Positions 28,579 to 40,310 are shown, counted from the first letter of the stretch. The stretch is DNA of 64,000 nucleotides from Enterobacteriaceae bacterium ESL0689 (GCA_029433525.1 JAQTIF010000001.1:1736001-1800000), one strand, 5' to 3'. Notes: generated from the letters alone by a model not told the origin. A program made the numbers and translations.

Positions 28579-29903
28579 GTCACTATTTCTCTTTATTAAA
28601 ACGTCTGTCTGCGCTGGTATTATGCGGGCTTTCATCCCCCTTATGGGCCACCTGTACCTCATCAGGCGTCAGCCAGACAGAGGATGGCCGATCAGCATTA
28701 ATTCCGTTTGGTAAAGTCAATTTATTCGATACTCATTTTTTGCCGGTTGGTGCTCTTATCAGTAGCGTGGTGGTACCGCCCACCAATTATACTTATGGCG
28801 GCGCGACAGCCTCGAGTGTATTATGGACATGTGACAGCACCGATCTGCCTGATATCTATTTTCTGGTTGCGACCAATGGTGACGATCGGGTGGGGGGCTA
28901 TTATGATCTTGGCGCAGCCGACGGGAACCCTGATGTTTACGCAACCTATTTCGCATACGTTGGGTTGAAACAAACCATGGACAGCGTTGTTATCAGCCGA
29001 AACTGGAAAAAAGTACCCGTGAGGAGTTACGCCACATCGGGGACTAAAATTCAGATCAGATTACAGGATATCCCCCCGCTTCAGGCTGAATTATATCGGG
29101 TATCGACTTTACCGGGTACCAGTGCTGCCTCAAGTTATTGTGGTAATAATAATAATGCCGGTTCCGGTATTGTCTATGGCACCACCACCGGTGCGGGTTA
29201 TAGTTGTGCTCAACCGAATGCCTATATACAACTGGTTGGCCCCGGCCTGACTCATGATCAAGCGGGGGAAGATAGTAAGGATAACTTTTCTTTTTGGGGG
29301 GCGGATAATGGCTTTGGGTATGGGATGCGTTCAGTCAATCGCCTGTATAACACGCCTACTTGTGTGGCAAAAAGCGCTACCTCGCTTGTATTACTGCCCA
29401 CTATTTCGATTAATGATTTAAATAATGGACAAACCAGCACCGCCTCCTTTTCTGTTAGCGTTGAGTGCAGTAATAATGTAGCTTCGGGCACGGCAAGTTC
29501 TCAGACCGCGCTAGGTTTTCAGGTTTCTGCTGGTGCCTACAGTGCAGCCCAGACATTAGGACTCGTGAATAACAGTGGTGGGGTGAGTATGCTATTGTCC
29601 GATAATTATAATGCTTCAACGGCAGCGCATGGTGTAGGAATAAACATTGCCTATAGCAATGCGCCAGCGACGCCTTTGACCTTCATTGGTCAGTTCGGAA
29701 CCAATCCTTTGAACAGCGCTTATATGGGCCGTGCGGCGGGCTGGTATCCGGTACTGGAGAATGCCGAAGCAGCGGCCAGCACAGTTGCGGGCTATACCGA
29801 TTATAATTACCATTTTATTGCATCACTGAAAAAAATAGAGGGGCAGACAGTCACCGCCGGTAAAGTTCGTTCTACCGTCACCGTACTGGTAAAAGTACAA
29901 TGA
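28575..29903 (+). CDS. fimbrial tip adhesin
   Basis: A 442-residue two-domain protein: signal peptide ending SPLWA, an N-terminal receptor-binding domain with a cysteine near its start (TCTSSG) and further cysteines (ASSYCGNNNN, GYSCAQ), then a pilin domain from about residue 285 (TCVAKSATSL ... SVECSNN ... VLVKVQ). This domain order is that of FimH-like tip adhesins. The receptor is unknown, and I do not recognise a named adhesin. It overlaps both neighbours by ATGA. Confidence 0.85.
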   Translation: MSHYFSLLKRLSALVLCGLSSPLWATCTSSGVSQTEDGRSALIPFGKVNLFDTHFLPVGALISSVVVPPTNYTYGGATASSVLWTCDSTDLPDIYFLVATNGDDRVGGYYDLGAADGNPDVYATYFAYVGLKQTMDSVVISRNWKKVPVRSYATSGTKIQIRLQDIPPLQAELYRVSTLPGTSAASSYCGNNNNAGSGIVYGTTTGAGYSCAQPNAYIQLVGPGLTHDQAGEDSKDNFSFWGADNGFGYGMRSVNRLYNTPTCVAKSATSLVLLPTISINDLNNGQTSTASFSVSVECSNNVASGTASSQTALGFQVSAGAYSAAQTLGLVNNSGGVSMLLSDNYNASTAAHGVGINIAYSNAPATPLTFIGQFGTNPLNSAYMGRAAGWYPVLENAEAAASTVAGYTDYNYHFIASLKKIEGQTVTAGKVRSTVTVLVKVQ

Positions 29904-30607
29904 GCGTAGCACGATATCTTCTGGCGGTTTTAGGTATTTTGTCGATCAGTGCTCATGGCGGAATCATGCCCTCCCGGTCACGAATTATATACAGTTCTGA
30001 CAATAAAGATGCGAGCATCATGCTGGTTAATACCAATGATTATCCGGTGGTTGTACAGACCTGGATTGATAATGGCGAGGGCTCGCCTGATATACAGGAT
30101 ATGCCTTTTGTCAGTATTCCACCGCTGTTTTATCTTGAGCCCGCTGCCATCAAGGCGGTTCGGGTGTTATACAATAAGGCAGCACTCCCGCAGGATAAAG
30201 AGTCTCTTTTCTGGTTTAATATGTATGAAATACCCCCTGAGCATAAGGAACTGACAGCGGATAACAGTGTTCTGGTGACCATGAATACACAGATTAAATT
30301 ATTTTATCGCCCCCACGGCCTAACCATGACTTCTGATCAGGCAATACAGAAAATCGTGTGCAGCTTATACGATAAGGCGTCTGTTTCGTGTTATAACCCG
30401 ACCCCTGTTCATATTTCAGTTACCGATGTTCAGCTCTGGCTGTCCGAAGCGGCTTCAGTTAAAGCAACGAATGAAGAGTATCTCATCAAGCCATTTGGTA
30501 AAAATCTTTACCATTTTAAAGATGCCGTAGCACCGTTGAAAATGGCACTGCAATATATTGACGATGCAGGCAATACATCCGAGCATGTTATCACTTTAAA
30601 AAAGTGA
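29900..30607 (+). CDS. fimbrial periplasmic chaperone 2 (PapD family)
   Basis: A second PapD-like chaperone of 235 residues with signal peptide ending SAHG, the strand motif SRSRIIYSS, YLEPAAIKAVRVLYNK, LPQDKESLFWFNMYEIPP and the lysine in IKLFYRPHG. It differs clearly from chaperone 1. It follows the adhesin with an ATGA overlap, so it may be dedicated to the adhesin. The operon reads pilin-chaperone-usher-adhesin-chaperone. Confidence 0.9.
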   Translation: MSVARYLLAVLGILSISAHGGIMPSRSRIIYSSDNKDASIMLVNTNDYPVVVQTWIDNGEGSPDIQDMPFVSIPPLFYLEPAAIKAVRVLYNKAALPQDKESLFWFNMYEIPPEHKELTADNSVLVTMNTQIKLFYRPHGLTMTSDQAIQKIVCSLYDKASVSCYNPTPVHISVTDVQLWLSEAASVKATNEEYLIKPFGKNLYHFKDAVAPLKMALQYIDDAGNTSEHVITLKK

Positions 30608-30689
30608 TAGTTTTTGTTTTATATGTATTAGTTGCGACTTAAGCTGACACTAAGCCTTGAAAGGTTGAGAGTTACCAGTTTTGATATGG

Positions 30690-30860
30690 GCGTTTAATTT
30701 TTAAACAAAATCTGAGGTAACTCTCGTGATTCATACTACCAATCCTGCCATCAAACACAAAACCAGCTTGCTCAATCTGTCTGAAGAACTCAGTAACGTA
30801 TCGAAAACCTGAAAAATCATAATAGATGTCTTTCGCGATATGTTTTACAGTTATCGTAAG
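30690..30860 (+). pseudogene. IS481-type transposase N-terminal remnant
   Basis: From 30726 the frame reads VIHTTNPAIKHKTSLLNLSE and then ELSNVSKT before a stop, with VFRDMFYSYR after it. This is the start of the IS481-like helix-turn-helix transposase family (MIHTTNPAIKHKT... SRDTFYRYQ). Only about 45 codons remain and they contain a stop. It directly abuts a different IS end at 30861. Confidence 0.7.
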
Positions 30861-30902
30861 CGGTAAGTGTCAAAACAGTTGGCACCTGCGGTTAATTTAA
30901 GC
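30861..30902 (+). repeat. IS3-type terminal sequence, copy 1
   Basis: CGGTAAGTGTCAAAACAGTT plus GGCACC and GGTTAATTTAAGC is shared, with a few changes, with 39374-39416. The TGTCA...GTTG part also matches the inverted repeat of the IS3-type element at 58187. It is a stranded insertion-sequence end without a body. Confidence 0.65.
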
Positions 30903-30960
30903 CAACTGTTTTTTGCCTTTCACCAGATCGGATGAAAGCGCATAAACCAACAAATTTCAT

Positions 30961-32055
30961 TCAGACATTGAACAGGAAGTTCATCACATCGCCATCTTTA
31001 ACGATATAGTCTTTACCTTCGGCACGCATTTTACCGGCCTCTTTTGCGCCCTGTTCACCCTTACAGGCGATAAAGTCTTCATAAGAGACTGTCTGGGCGC
31101 GAATAAAGCCTTTTTCGAAATCGGTATGAATTTTACCGGCGGCTTGCGGTGCTGTGGCACCGACCGGAATTGTCCATGCCCGCACCTCTTTGACGCCAGC
31201 GGTAAAATAGGTTTGCAGATTCAGCAGCTCATAACCGGCGCGAATGACGCGATTCAGCCCCGGCTCGCTCAGCCCGAGATCGGCCATAAATTCATCACGT
31301 TCGGCATCATCCAGTTCGGCAATATCTGCCTCAATGGCGGCGCATACCGCAACCACGACGGCACCTTCAGCGGCAGCAATTTCCCGCACTTTATCCAGAT
31401 AAGGGTTATTTTCGAAACCGTCTTCATTGACATTGGCAATATACATTGTCGGTTTTAACGTCAGGAAGCTCAGGTATTTTATCGCCGCTTTATCTTCCGC
31501 GGTCAGGCTTTTTAATGCGCGTAACATGCCGGCATTTTCAAGCTGTGGCAGGCATTTTTCCAGGGCAGCCAGTTCTGCTTTAGCCTCTTTATCCCCCCCT
31601 TTAGCTTTTTTCTGTACACGATGGATAGCCCGTTCACAGGTATCAAGATCGGACAAGGCCAGTTCGGTATTGATAACATCGATATCGTCAGCCGGGTCGA
31701 CTTTGTTATTGACATGAATAATGTTGTCATTCTCAAAGCAACGTACAACATGGCCGATAGCTTCGGTTTCACGGATATTTGTCAGAAACTGATTCCCCAG
31801 ACCTTCACCTTTTGACGCCCCTTTGACCAGGCCGGCGATATCGACAAATTCCATTGTGGTCGGCAGAATACGTTGTGGTTTGACGATTTCGGCCAGCTTA
31901 TCCAGACGCGGATCAGGCATCGGCACGACACCGGTGTTCGGCTCAATAGTACAGAAGGGAAAATTAGCTGCTTCAATACCCGCTTTGGTGAGCGCATTGA
32001 ACAAGGTGGATTTGCCAACGTTAGGCAAACCGACGATACCGCATTTGAATCCCAT
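30961..32055 (-). CDS. ychF: redox-regulated ATPase YchF (Obg family)
   Basis: YchF is a universally conserved P-loop protein of the Obg family that prefers ATP, binds ribosomes and is linked to oxidative-stress control. The 364-residue protein (E. coli 363) has P-loop [13 protein letters not shown], switch/G3 region [20 protein letters not shown], the altered G4 NVNED that fits ATP preference, and a C-terminal TGS domain ([20 protein letters not shown]). It follows pth at 115 bp, as in the E. coli pth-ychF unit. Confidence 0.96.
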   Translation of the reverse strand: MGFKCGIVGLPNVGKSTLFNALTKAGIEAANFPFCTIEPNTGVVPMPDPRLDKLAEIVKPQRILPTTMEFVDIAGLVKGASKGEGLGNQFLTNIRETEAIGHVVRCFENDNIIHVNNKVDPADDIDVINTELALSDLDTCERAIHRVQKKAKGGDKEAKAELAALEKCLPQLENAGMLRALKSLTAEDKAAIKYLSFLTLKPTMYIANVNEDGFENNPYLDKVREIAAAEGAVVVAVCAAIEADIAELDDAERDEFMADLGLSEPGLNRVIRAGYELLNLQTYFTAGVKEVRAWTIPVGATAPQAAGKIHTDFEKGFIRAQTVSYEDFIACKGEQGAKEAGKMRAEGKDYIVKDGDVMNFLFNV

Positions 32056-32170
32056 GATTTAAGTTACCTTAATCTTTTGCTAATCAACCTGTTACATGCA
32101 CCGGTTGCATAAAAGTAAAATAGTCCGCCTATTATACACAGTGTGTGGTAAAAATTCCGCATCCTGCCCG

Positions 32171-32755
32171 CTATGCGGCTTTAAAAGCATGTAAACGTTG
32201 GGTGGCTTTACTCAGCCCCTCTTTTAGCCAGATCTCAGTGCAGCGTGTTGCTTCATCGATCGCTTCGTCAATCAGCGGCTGTTCACGGGCAGTCGGTTTA
32301 CCTAAAACAAAGCCCACCACTTTATTTTTATCACCAGGATGGCCAATACCGAGACGTAAGCGGTGAAAGTCAGAGGTATTTCCCAGCTTGCTGATGATAT
32401 CTTTTAGGCCATTATGACCTCCGTGACCGCCGCCGGATTTAAATCTGGCTACTCCTGGCGGTAAATCCAGCTCGTCATGCGCCACCAGAATTTCATCTGG
32501 CTTAATGCGGTAGAATGTCGCCATTGCTGCCACGGCCTTACCGCTCAGATTCATAAAGGTGGTCGGAACCAGCAGGCGAAGATCATTATCGGCAAGATTA
32601 ATCCGTGCGGTATAGCCGAAGAATTTACTCTCTTCGCGTAGCGGCGCCCGATAGCGTTCAGCCAGTAAATCAACATACCAGGCACCGGCATTGTGCCTTG
32701 TTGCCGCATATTCAGCACCAGGATTGGCCAGTCCTACAATCAGTTTTATGGTCAC
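32171..32755 (-). CDS. pth: peptidyl-tRNA hydrolase
   Basis: Pth recycles peptidyl-tRNA released from stalled ribosomes. The GTG at 32755 behind AGGA gives 194 residues, the E. coli length and the same start codon; the longer frame to 32818 adds an unrelated extension. Catalytic residues are visible: Asn in LANPGAEY, His in TRHNAGAWY and Asp in [11 protein letters not shown], with the substrate loop [13 protein letters not shown]. It is divergent from ychH. Confidence 0.96.
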   Translation of the reverse strand: MTIKLIVGLANPGAEYAATRHNAGAWYVDLLAERYRAPLREESKFFGYTARINLADNDLRLLVPTTFMNLSGKAVAAMATFYRIKPDEILVAHDELDLPPGVARFKSGGGHGGHNGLKDIISKLGNTSDFHRLRLGIGHPGDKNKVVGFVLGKPTAREQPLIDEAIDEATRCTEIWLKEGLSKATQRLHAFKAA

Positions 32756-33028
32756 ATTATTTTCCTGCGGGAAACATTTTATGGCCCATAGTGTACTGTG
32801 TGTCGATTTGGCTGGCAAAATTCAGGCGCTGAGATTGCCCCGTGGAAAGGATTATCCCGCCAGTGATGAAAATAGTCTGATGTCATTTTGTTTTTTATTT
32901 GTAATTATTCATTTGTCTTATGTTTACGAATGTGATCGATAACGCAATCAATGTTAGCGGTTTGTCTATACTGATTCTGTAAACTGATATCAATCTCGCC
33001 ATGGCATCGGGCACTACGGAGGTAATAT

Positions 33029-33304
33029 ATGACGCGCAAACAGGCTTCGTTTATCGGTAATATATTGATAATCACTGGGTTAGTGGTTATGTCCATCGGC
33101 ATTGGCTGCGCCATTTTAAATCAGCTCCCCCAGCTTGAAATGCCGCAGCTTTTTTCACATAGCGCGATACTGGGCATCTTTGTTGGTGCGATCCTTTGGC
33201 TGGTGGGAGCCCGCATTGGCGGGCATGAGCAGATTGACGACAGGTACTGGTGGGTACGTCATTATGATAAGCGCTGTCGCCATGATCCACGCCGCAATAG
33301 CTGA
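33029..33304 (+). CDS. ychH: YchH family stress-related membrane protein
   Basis: A 91-residue inner-membrane protein with two hydrophobic segments (FIGNILIITGLVVMSIGIGC and AILGIFVGAILWLVGARI) and the conserved tail DRYWWVRHYDKRCR. E. coli YchH (92 residues) is linked to stress resistance and biofilm, and its expression is CRP-controlled. It lies divergent from pth and convergent with dauA, the E. coli order. Confidence 0.93.
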   Translation: MTRKQASFIGNILIITGLVVMSIGIGCAILNQLPQLEMPQLFSHSAILGIFVGAILWLVGARIGGHEQIDDRYWWVRHYDKRCRHDPRRNS

Positions 33305-33311
33305 AACCGTA

Positions 33312-34997
33312 TCAGGATAAAATATCCGCTAAAGCAGCATGACGATCAGCATAAAAGCGCAGGCGTCCTGGGATCGGTTGTACGCCCGCGCGGGCAAAAG
33401 TGCGTAATGGCTGAAATTCAAGACTGGCGATCCGCAGTTCACAGCCCTCAGGCAACTTGCTAACAAAACGCTGAAGGGCATCCAGACCTCCGGCATCCAG
33501 TACCGGAACCGCATCCCACTCCAGCAGCACGATGCGCTTACCGCTAATTCGCTTTTGCAGATCGTTAAACAGCCCTTCAGCAGCGGCGAAAAACAGCGGC
33601 CCAATGACTCGCAAGACCAGAACATCATCAGGAAGATTAACATTGACGGGTGCCAGATGGGTCATCCGTGCAATGCGGCGCATAAACAGCAGTGAGGCCA
33701 GAACAATCCCGACACCGATAGCGATAACCATATCAAACAGAATGGTTAAAGACATGCACATCAGCATCACCACAATGTCATCTTTCGGTGCATGGCGCAG
33801 CAAATTAATGATGTTACGTGCATCACTCATATTCCATGCGACCATCAGTAGCAATGCCGCCATAGCCGAAAGAGGCAGCCATGAGAGCAGGGGCGCCAGC
33901 ACGAGGAGCGCCATGATCACCAGAAGTGAGTGGATCACCGCAGCAATCGGTGATGTGGCACCAGCGCGAACATTCGCTGCGGATCGCGCAATGGCGGCCG
34001 TTGCGGTGATGCCGCCAAAGAAAGGGGCGATGATGTTACCAATCCCCTGGCCAACCAGCTCGCTATTTGCTTTATATTTTGTGCCGGTCATGCCATCCAG
34101 CACCACGGCACACAGTAGGGACTCTATGGCACCCAGCATCGCCATCGAAAAGGCGACCGGCAGCAGGGCCTTCAGCGAGTGCCAGTTAAGGGTAAAATCA
34201 GCACCGGGGATTTGCCACGGTAGCATCAGTTGTGGCAGCAAAGGTGGAATACCGTTCCCCTGACTGCCATCGGCTAACAGATAGTGGAACTGTGAGCCAA
34301 TCGTGGCGGCATGACCTCCCAACAGATGGCATATCAGCATCGTGGCACAGCCCATCAGTAAGGCGGGGAGGTGGCCTGGCAGGCGAATTCCCAGACGCGG
34401 CCATATTATCAATGTTCCGAGAGTGACGATGCCAATTGCCGTATCGCAAGGATTGATTGTTGGCAGTGCCATTATCAGCGCGCCGAGTTTTTGCAGGTAG
34501 TGTTCCGGCATATGTGATATCTGCAGACCTAAAAAGTCTTTAATTTGCATTGTCGCAATCGTGATACCGATACCGGAAGTAAAACCGAGCGTGACTGGCA
34601 GAGGAATATATTCAATCAGGCGACCCAATCGCGCCAGACCGAAAAGAATTAAGAATATCCCGGACAATAAGGTGGCAACCAGTAATCCTGATAAACCGAA
34701 TTGCTGTGATACCGGATAGAGGATTACCACGAACGCGGCGGTAGGGCCGGAGACACTGAAACGTGAACCGCCGGTCAGCGCAATAACAATACCGGCGATA
34801 GCGGAGGTATAAAGTCCGTATTGGGGGGGAACACCGCTGGCAATCGCTAAAGCCATTGCCAGCGGGATCGCAATAATGCCTACCGTAATTCCGGCGATCG
34901 CATCACGTATCAGACGGCCAAAGGTATATTTTTCTTTCCAGCAGGCATCAATAAACGCGCTGCACGGCATGACGTGTAAAGAAAGCAAACGGTTCAC
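33312..34997 (-). CDS. dauA: C4-dicarboxylate transporter DauA (SLC26/SulP family)
   Basis: DauA carries succinate and other C4-dicarboxylates aerobically at acid pH in E. coli. The 561-residue protein (E. coli 559) has about twelve membrane segments with the SulP signature region [34 protein letters not shown] and [13 protein letters not shown], then a C-terminal STAS domain ([17 protein letters not shown] ... [19 protein letters not shown]). It stands between ychH and prs, as in E. coli. Confidence 0.95.
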   Translation of the reverse strand: MNRLLSLHVMPCSAFIDACWKEKYTFGRLIRDAIAGITVGIIAIPLAMALAIASGVPPQYGLYTSAIAGIVIALTGGSRFSVSGPTAAFVVILYPVSQQFGLSGLLVATLLSGIFLILFGLARLGRLIEYIPLPVTLGFTSGIGITIATMQIKDFLGLQISHMPEHYLQKLGALIMALPTINPCDTAIGIVTLGTLIIWPRLGIRLPGHLPALLMGCATMLICHLLGGHAATIGSQFHYLLADGSQGNGIPPLLPQLMLPWQIPGADFTLNWHSLKALLPVAFSMAMLGAIESLLCAVVLDGMTGTKYKANSELVGQGIGNIIAPFFGGITATAAIARSAANVRAGATSPIAAVIHSLLVIMALLVLAPLLSWLPLSAMAALLLMVAWNMSDARNIINLLRHAPKDDIVVMLMCMSLTILFDMVIAIGVGIVLASLLFMRRIARMTHLAPVNVNLPDDVLVLRVIGPLFFAAAEGLFNDLQKRISGKRIVLLEWDAVPVLDAGGLDALQRFVSKLPEGCELRIASLEFQPLRTFARAGVQPIPGRLRFYADRHAALADILS

Positions 34998-35082
34998 AAT
35001 AGCGTTTCATCCCAGGTGAAATATTTGCCAGATGAATAGCACAGGCGCGGTATTGCTAAGCCAGACAAATATATCGCAAAAA

Positions 35083-35106
35083 TAAAAAAACCCGCCGTGG
35101 CGGGTT
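35083..35106 (-). terminator. rho-independent terminator of prs
   Basis: On the minus strand a CGGG / CCCG-based hairpin (35089-35106, AACCCG / CGGGTT) is followed by a run of T (35083-35090), 17 bp after the prs stop. Confidence 0.85.
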
Positions 35107-35122
35107 GTGTCAACAGACGTGA

Positions 35123-36121
<999 letters not shown>

Positions 36122-36241
36122 TTAAGACAGGGATGAGGGCTATTCTATCCAGATAATATGTTTAAAGAGAACGAGGCAACGTCGGCAAAATATGGCGTTG
36201 TCAGCGTGACTCATTTTGTCCGGTGTGTCACATCATTCAGA

Positions 36242-37108
36242 CTAACAGGCAGAATTTTGTGACAAGGCTAACTTAAGTGGCGAGCGATTAACACCTTGCG
36301 CCACAAAGCATTGTAACCATTCCGGGGCTTTTTTCAGCACCTGGCGAGCGGCAGCCTCAGTATCAAATTCAGCGAAGACACAGGCACCTGTTCCGGTCAG
36401 GCGTGATGGCGCGTATTCTAACAGCCATGAAAGTGCAACATCAACCTCAGGAAAACGTTTTCTTGCGATCGCTTCACAATCATTATGAAATGGGCTGTCC
36501 AGCAACCTGTCTATTGATCTGACCGGTGTATTGCGCGGTAAATTAGCATCACGGAAAATCAGTGGTGTGGCAATACTGACACCGGGATGCGCGACCAGAT
36601 ACCATTTTTCCGGTGGTGTCGCAGCGGTCAAAAGCTCACCAATACCTTCCGCGAAAGCGGCATGACCCCGCACGAAAACCGGGACATCCGCCCCCAGTTG
36701 TAATCCCAGGATTGCCAGCTCATCCTCTGATAATCCACAGTGCCACAAGTGGTTCAGAGCCACCAGGGTGGTAGCGGCATTGGATGAACCGCCGCCCAGT
36801 CCGCCGCCCATTGGCAGCCGTTTATCGAGATGAATATCTGCGCCGCGACCAGCCGATAACGCTCCACGCGCGGTCATCTCTTGCAGCAATAAGCGGGCAG
36901 CACGGATAATCAAATTATCTTCAGTGGCAACACCTGCGACCGGCGTCAGCAGGCGCAGTATCCCGTCAGAACGTGGCTCGATGATCAACATGTCGCCATA
37001 ATCGAGAAACTGAAACAACGTTTGCAGGGTATGGTAACCATCAGCGCGTTGTCCGGTGATGTACAGGAACAGATTTAGCTTCGCCGGAGAGGGCCAGTGA
37101 GTGATCAT
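36242..37108 (-). CDS. ispE: 4-diphosphocytidyl-2-C-methyl-D-erythritol kinase
   Basis: IspE phosphorylates CDP-methylerythritol in the MEP isoprenoid pathway. The 288-residue GHMP kinase has [20 protein letters not shown] at the N-terminus, the ATP loop [16 protein letters not shown] with the catalytic Asp in [11 protein letters not shown], and a C-terminal [14 protein letters not shown] glycine motif. E. coli IspE has 283 residues. Its ATG overlaps the lolB stop by four bases. Confidence 0.96.
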   Translation of the reverse strand: MITHWPSPAKLNLFLYITGQRADGYHTLQTLFQFLDYGDMLIIEPRSDGILRLLTPVAGVATEDNLIIRAARLLLQEMTARGALSAGRGADIHLDKRLPMGGGLGGGSSNAATTLVALNHLWHCGLSEDELAILGLQLGADVPVFVRGHAAFAEGIGELLTAATPPEKWYLVAHPGVSIATPLIFRDANLPRNTPVRSIDRLLDSPFHNDCEAIARKRFPEVDVALSWLLEYAPSRLTGTGACVFAEFDTEAAARQVLKKAPEWLQCFVAQGVNRSPLKLALSQNSAC

Positions 37109-37716
37109 TTTACTATCCAGTTATCCATTTTTAGCTTGATACGCTGTTGACCATTACGCAGCTCAATATTATCTGGCAGCGGCGGCTGGCTTTTATGGCT
37201 ATAGCCGTTATAGATAAGATGCCAGGTCTTGCCATTCTGGCGGTAAGTCAGCTTATGCAGACGATAGTCATCGTCAAGTGAATAATCGCTGGCTTTACCC
37301 GGCAGACCGACAATCCACTGACGCAGGTTATTGAGTGGGATCGCGATTCCGGTCAGACGACTGACGATCTCTTCTCCATCCGTAGCGGTGTAGGTCTGCC
37401 CCTGATTATCCGTCAGGGTCACATGATCGGACTGAGCAACCAGCGACAACTCCGTACCGCCCAGCGGGTTGGTCAGTAATAGGCGATAGTTATTTTCTCC
37501 GCTTTGTTGCCAGAAGAAGCGGGCATAAACTTTTTGATCGCTGTTAAAATAAGCAAAAGCACCACGGGTCTGAAATTGCGTCAGATTGTGGATAGCTTGC
37601 TGGTGCTGACGCCATTGGGGGGAATCCGCTGTTTTAGTCGGGTCTTCGGCGTGATTAAGGTTACAGGCAGTCAGGAACAACGCAGCCAGTGGTAACAGAC
37701 GGAGCAGTAGGTTCAT
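37105..37716 (-). CDS. lolB: outer-membrane lipoprotein receptor LolB
   Basis: LolB receives lipoproteins from LolA and inserts them in the outer membrane. The 203-residue precursor has a signal II sequence with lipobox LTAC (cleavage before Cys ~18) and the conserved hydrophobic loop region [19 protein letters not shown]. coli LolB has 207 residues. lolB-ispE-prs is the E. coli order, but the divergent hemA that should lie to the right is absent and replaced by Rhs/IS debris. Confidence 0.95.
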   Translation of the reverse strand: MNLLLRLLPLAALFLTACNLNHAEDPTKTADSPQWRQHQQAIHNLTQFQTRGAFAYFNSDQKVYARFFWQQSGENNYRLLLTNPLGGTELSLVAQSDHVTLTDNQGQTYTATDGEEIVSRLTGIAIPLNNLRQWIVGLPGKASDYSLDDDYRLHKLTYRQNGKTWHLIYNGYSHKSQPPLPDNIELRNGQQRIKLKMDNWIVK

Positions 37717-37754
37717 AATAGTGACGAATCCTTGATATATAGTTTTGAATAAGC

Positions 37755-38039
37755 TTACATGCCATTCGTGTTGTGAGTCATAGTCACGATCTTAATGCTA
37801 ATGAGCGGTACGGAATAGTGCTCTACTTTCAACTCGTCCTTCTCCGGCATACTTCCTGTGCCTGACACAACATATCGCCAGTCAATAATAGCGCCCGGTC
37901 TGGAAACCATTAATCCATTATACATTGTCATTGTTTGACTGTTAGCTGATTCAGAAATAGTCATGACATTGCGCCATATAGGGCCTGGAATCAAGGCACG
38001 GCTGTCTGATATGCCAGCAAGGACAGTCAAAATCGCCAT
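37755..38039 (-). CDS. small hypothetical protein beside the Rhs remnant
   Basis: A 94-residue open frame between lolB and the Rhs fragment. It begins [20 protein letters not shown] and ends [15 protein letters not shown], without a recognisable domain or strong ribosome site. Composition looks plausibly coding and it is not the shadow of another gene. It could be a fragment or an Rhs-associated orphan, but no immunity function can be assigned. Confidence 0.35.
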   Translation of the reverse strand: MAILTVLAGISDSRALIPGPIWRNVMTISESANSQTMTMYNGLMVSRPGAIIDWRYVVSGTGSMPEKDELKVEHYSVPLISIKIVTMTHNTNGM

Positions 38040-38169
38040 TTTTAAACCAGGTAATGAATAAATAACTTCTCATATTAACGCTCCACTTTCGCCAGCCCCA
38101 GACAGCTACCGGGAAATGGGGAGGCAACTTTCATAAACTGCTTTACCTGTTTCAGTAGTTGCCACATGT

Positions 38170-38784
38170 AACGACTTTGACTTTCCGGCAGCCGTACCCC
38201 TGACATGGCAGCGTTACTACTTCTCTGATGAAATCAGTAACGGCTGGCTGGGCCAGGGCTGGTTTCTGCCGCTGTCGCTGAGCGTGCGCCAGCAGGATGA
38301 TGTGCTGATATTCACTGACGAACAGGGCCGGGATATCCGCTTCCCCTGCCCGCCACCCGGCGAACTGCCGGTGATGAACCGCTATGAACAGCTGAAGGTC
38401 AGTCGTCCGGACGATAATACCGTCTGTATCTCCGCTGCTGATGAATCCCGCCACTGGCACTTCAGCCATCAGCCCCGGCCAGGCCACTGGCTGCTGTCCG
38501 CAATCACTGACCGCAATGAAAACCGCCTGACCATTGACTATAACAGCCGCAATCAGCCAGAGCAGATAACCGACAGCGCCGGGCGACGCTTCCTGGTCGA
38601 ATTTTCCTCCCTGCCGCTGACGAATGGTGACACTGTGGAACGTATCACCGGGGTTAGCGTCTTTCATCCCTCCGACCCGCTCAGCGCCGACAGGCTGTGC
38701 CAGTATGACTACTCGTCAGAGGGCGACCTTATCGCGGTGCGCAATGGCCAGGGAGCAGTACTGCGCGAGTTTCGCTATCAGCAG
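38170..38784 (+). pseudogene. Rhs core fragment
   Basis: About 205 codons homologous to residues ~198-402 of the larger Rhs gene at 54999 (NDFDFPAAVPLTWQRYYFSD, SDEISNGWLGQGWF, ITDRNENRLTIDYNSRN). It lacks an N-terminus and ends abruptly at 38784 after EFRYQQ, where IS3 transposase sequence on the other strand begins. The toxin tip is lost. Confidence 0.85.
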
Positions 38785-39372
38785 CTTCACCTGCAGCGTC
38801 TGCGATTTCATCGCCGGACCGTTATCGGCGTGCAGGACCAGCGGCTGTCGCCAGCAGCCTTCCCGCATCACACTGCGCTGCATCAGGGCGGCTGCCTGTT
38901 CACCGCTTTCTGTCTCATGCACTTCGTAACCCGTGATTTTTCGGCTGTACAGGTCGGTTATCAGATACAGATAATACCAGCGGCCACTCACCACAGAGGG
39001 CAGCCAGGTGATGTTCCATGTCCACACCTGGCAGGGCCCTGTCGCCGTAAAGGTCGTCGGGGCGGCCACCTTCTGCCGCCGGACCTGACGTCCCCGCCGG
39101 TGAACCTCACCGGAACGACGCAGTATGCGGTAAAAGGTCGATTCACTCGCCAGATAAATGCCTTTATCTGCCAGACGCGGCACGATTTGCGACGGCGGCA
39201 GACTGGCATATTCAGGCTGATGACAGGCCTCCCGTATCTGCTGCTCTTCCTCAGGACTCAGGCGGTTAACCGGCACCGGTCTGACGGCCATCTTCCGGAC
39301 TTTTTTGCCATCTTCTCCATGTCCGCAGACTCAGACTGACCTCCCGGCAGGCAACCCTGCGCCGGGCTCCGG
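38785..39372 (-). pseudogene. IS3-family orfB fragment with mutated catalytic Asp
   Basis: It reads GEVHRRGRQVRRQKVAAPTT, then WTWNITWLPSVV, LITDLYSRKITG, LHADNGPAMKSQTLQVK and stops at the Rhs junction. The first catalytic Asp is Asn (WNITW instead of WDITW in the copy at 57046), and the last Glu is missing with the C-terminus. The 5' part is frameshifted (REVSLSLRTWRRWQKSPEDG) and orfA is gone. It is nearly identical to the second copy. Confidence 0.85.
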
Positions 39373-39373
39373 C

Positions 39374-39416
39374 CGGTAAGTGTCAAGACAGTTGTCACCC
39401 CTGGTTAATTTAAGCG
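39374..39416 (+). repeat. IS3-type terminal sequence, copy 2
   Basis: CGGTAAGTGTCAAGACAGTT then GTCACCCC and GGTTAATTTAAGC, sharing most bases with 30861-30902. Its outer TG faces left, opposite to the expected end of the adjacent orfB fragment, so two different IS ends are juxtaposed here. Confidence 0.65.
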
Positions 39417-39425
39417 ACCTGTTTC

Positions 39426-40310
39426 TCAGATTTTTAACGTATCAATGACCATCCGTAGGGCGGGGGAGACGTTGCGATGAGGATAATAGAGAAATAATCC
39501 TTCCATTCGCAGACTGTAACGCTGCAATACTCTGATAAGCTTACCGTGTTCTAAATCATCGGCGACCAGTTCAACAGGGACATAGGCTAACCCGAGGCTC
39601 AGCCGGGCGGCTTCTGCTTCCATATAGCTGTCAGATAAGGCCCATTGTCCTTCAGGTCGATGGGTAATTATTTTATCATCCTGATTGAGTTCCCACTGGT
39701 ATACGCTGCCGTCGGCAAACTGATAGGCGATACAGGGATGCACCTTTAAATCCGCCGGGGTTTGTGGAAAACCGTAGCGTCGAAAATGTCCCGGAGTACC
39801 CACAATCGCCATCTCCATATCGGACGTGATGCGCACCGCGACCATGCCCTGGCCGACTTCAGGTCCCAGACGGACGCCGGCATCGAATCTTTCCTTGATG
39901 ATATCGACGAATCGGCTCTCATTCATCAGTTCAAGCCTGATATCAGGATAGCGCTGTTTAAATACCGCTAGCTTTGGCAGCAAGCATTTATCAATCGCGT
40001 GCTGACTGGCATTGATTCGCACCGTGCCGGAGGGCGTCTCACGATAATGCGCCAGCGTGGCAAGCCCAAGATCTAACGTATCAAATCCAGACGCCGTCTT
40101 TTGGTAGAGCTGCTCGCCTGCTTGCGTCAGTGACAGTTTACGCGTGGTGCGCACCAGCAGCTGGACGCCCAGCCTTTCTTCAAGCTCACGAACAGAACGG
40201 CTGACCCCTGACTGAGCAAGTCCCAGCCGCTGAGCTGCAGCGGTAAAACTACCTTCCCGAACCACCTGCATAAACAGATACAACTCGTTGTAGTTCTCCC
40301 TTTTTGCCAT
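39426..40310 (-). CDS. LysR-family transcriptional regulator
   Basis: A 294-residue LysR regulator: N-terminal winged helix (GSFTAAAQRLGLAQSGVSRS, RTTRKLSLTQAGEQLY) and a C-terminal effector domain (GTVRINASQHAIDKCLLPKL ... LSLGLAYVPVELVADDL). It is divergent from the alpha/beta hydrolase at 40496, so it probably controls that gene and itself. The effector is unknown. IS debris ends only nine bases before its stop, but the protein looks complete. Confidence 0.9.
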   Translation of the reverse strand: MAKRENYNELYLFMQVVREGSFTAAAQRLGLAQSGVSRSVRELEERLGVQLLVRTTRKLSLTQAGEQLYQKTASGFDTLDLGLATLAHYRETPSGTVRINASQHAIDKCLLPKLAVFKQRYPDIRLELMNESRFVDIIKERFDAGVRLGPEVGQGMVAVRITSDMEMAIVGTPGHFRRYGFPQTPADLKVHPCIAYQFADGSVYQWELNQDDKIITHRPEGQWALSDSYMEAEAARLSLGLAYVPVELVADDLEHGKLIRVLQRYSLRMEGLFLYYPHRNVSPALRMVIDTLKI

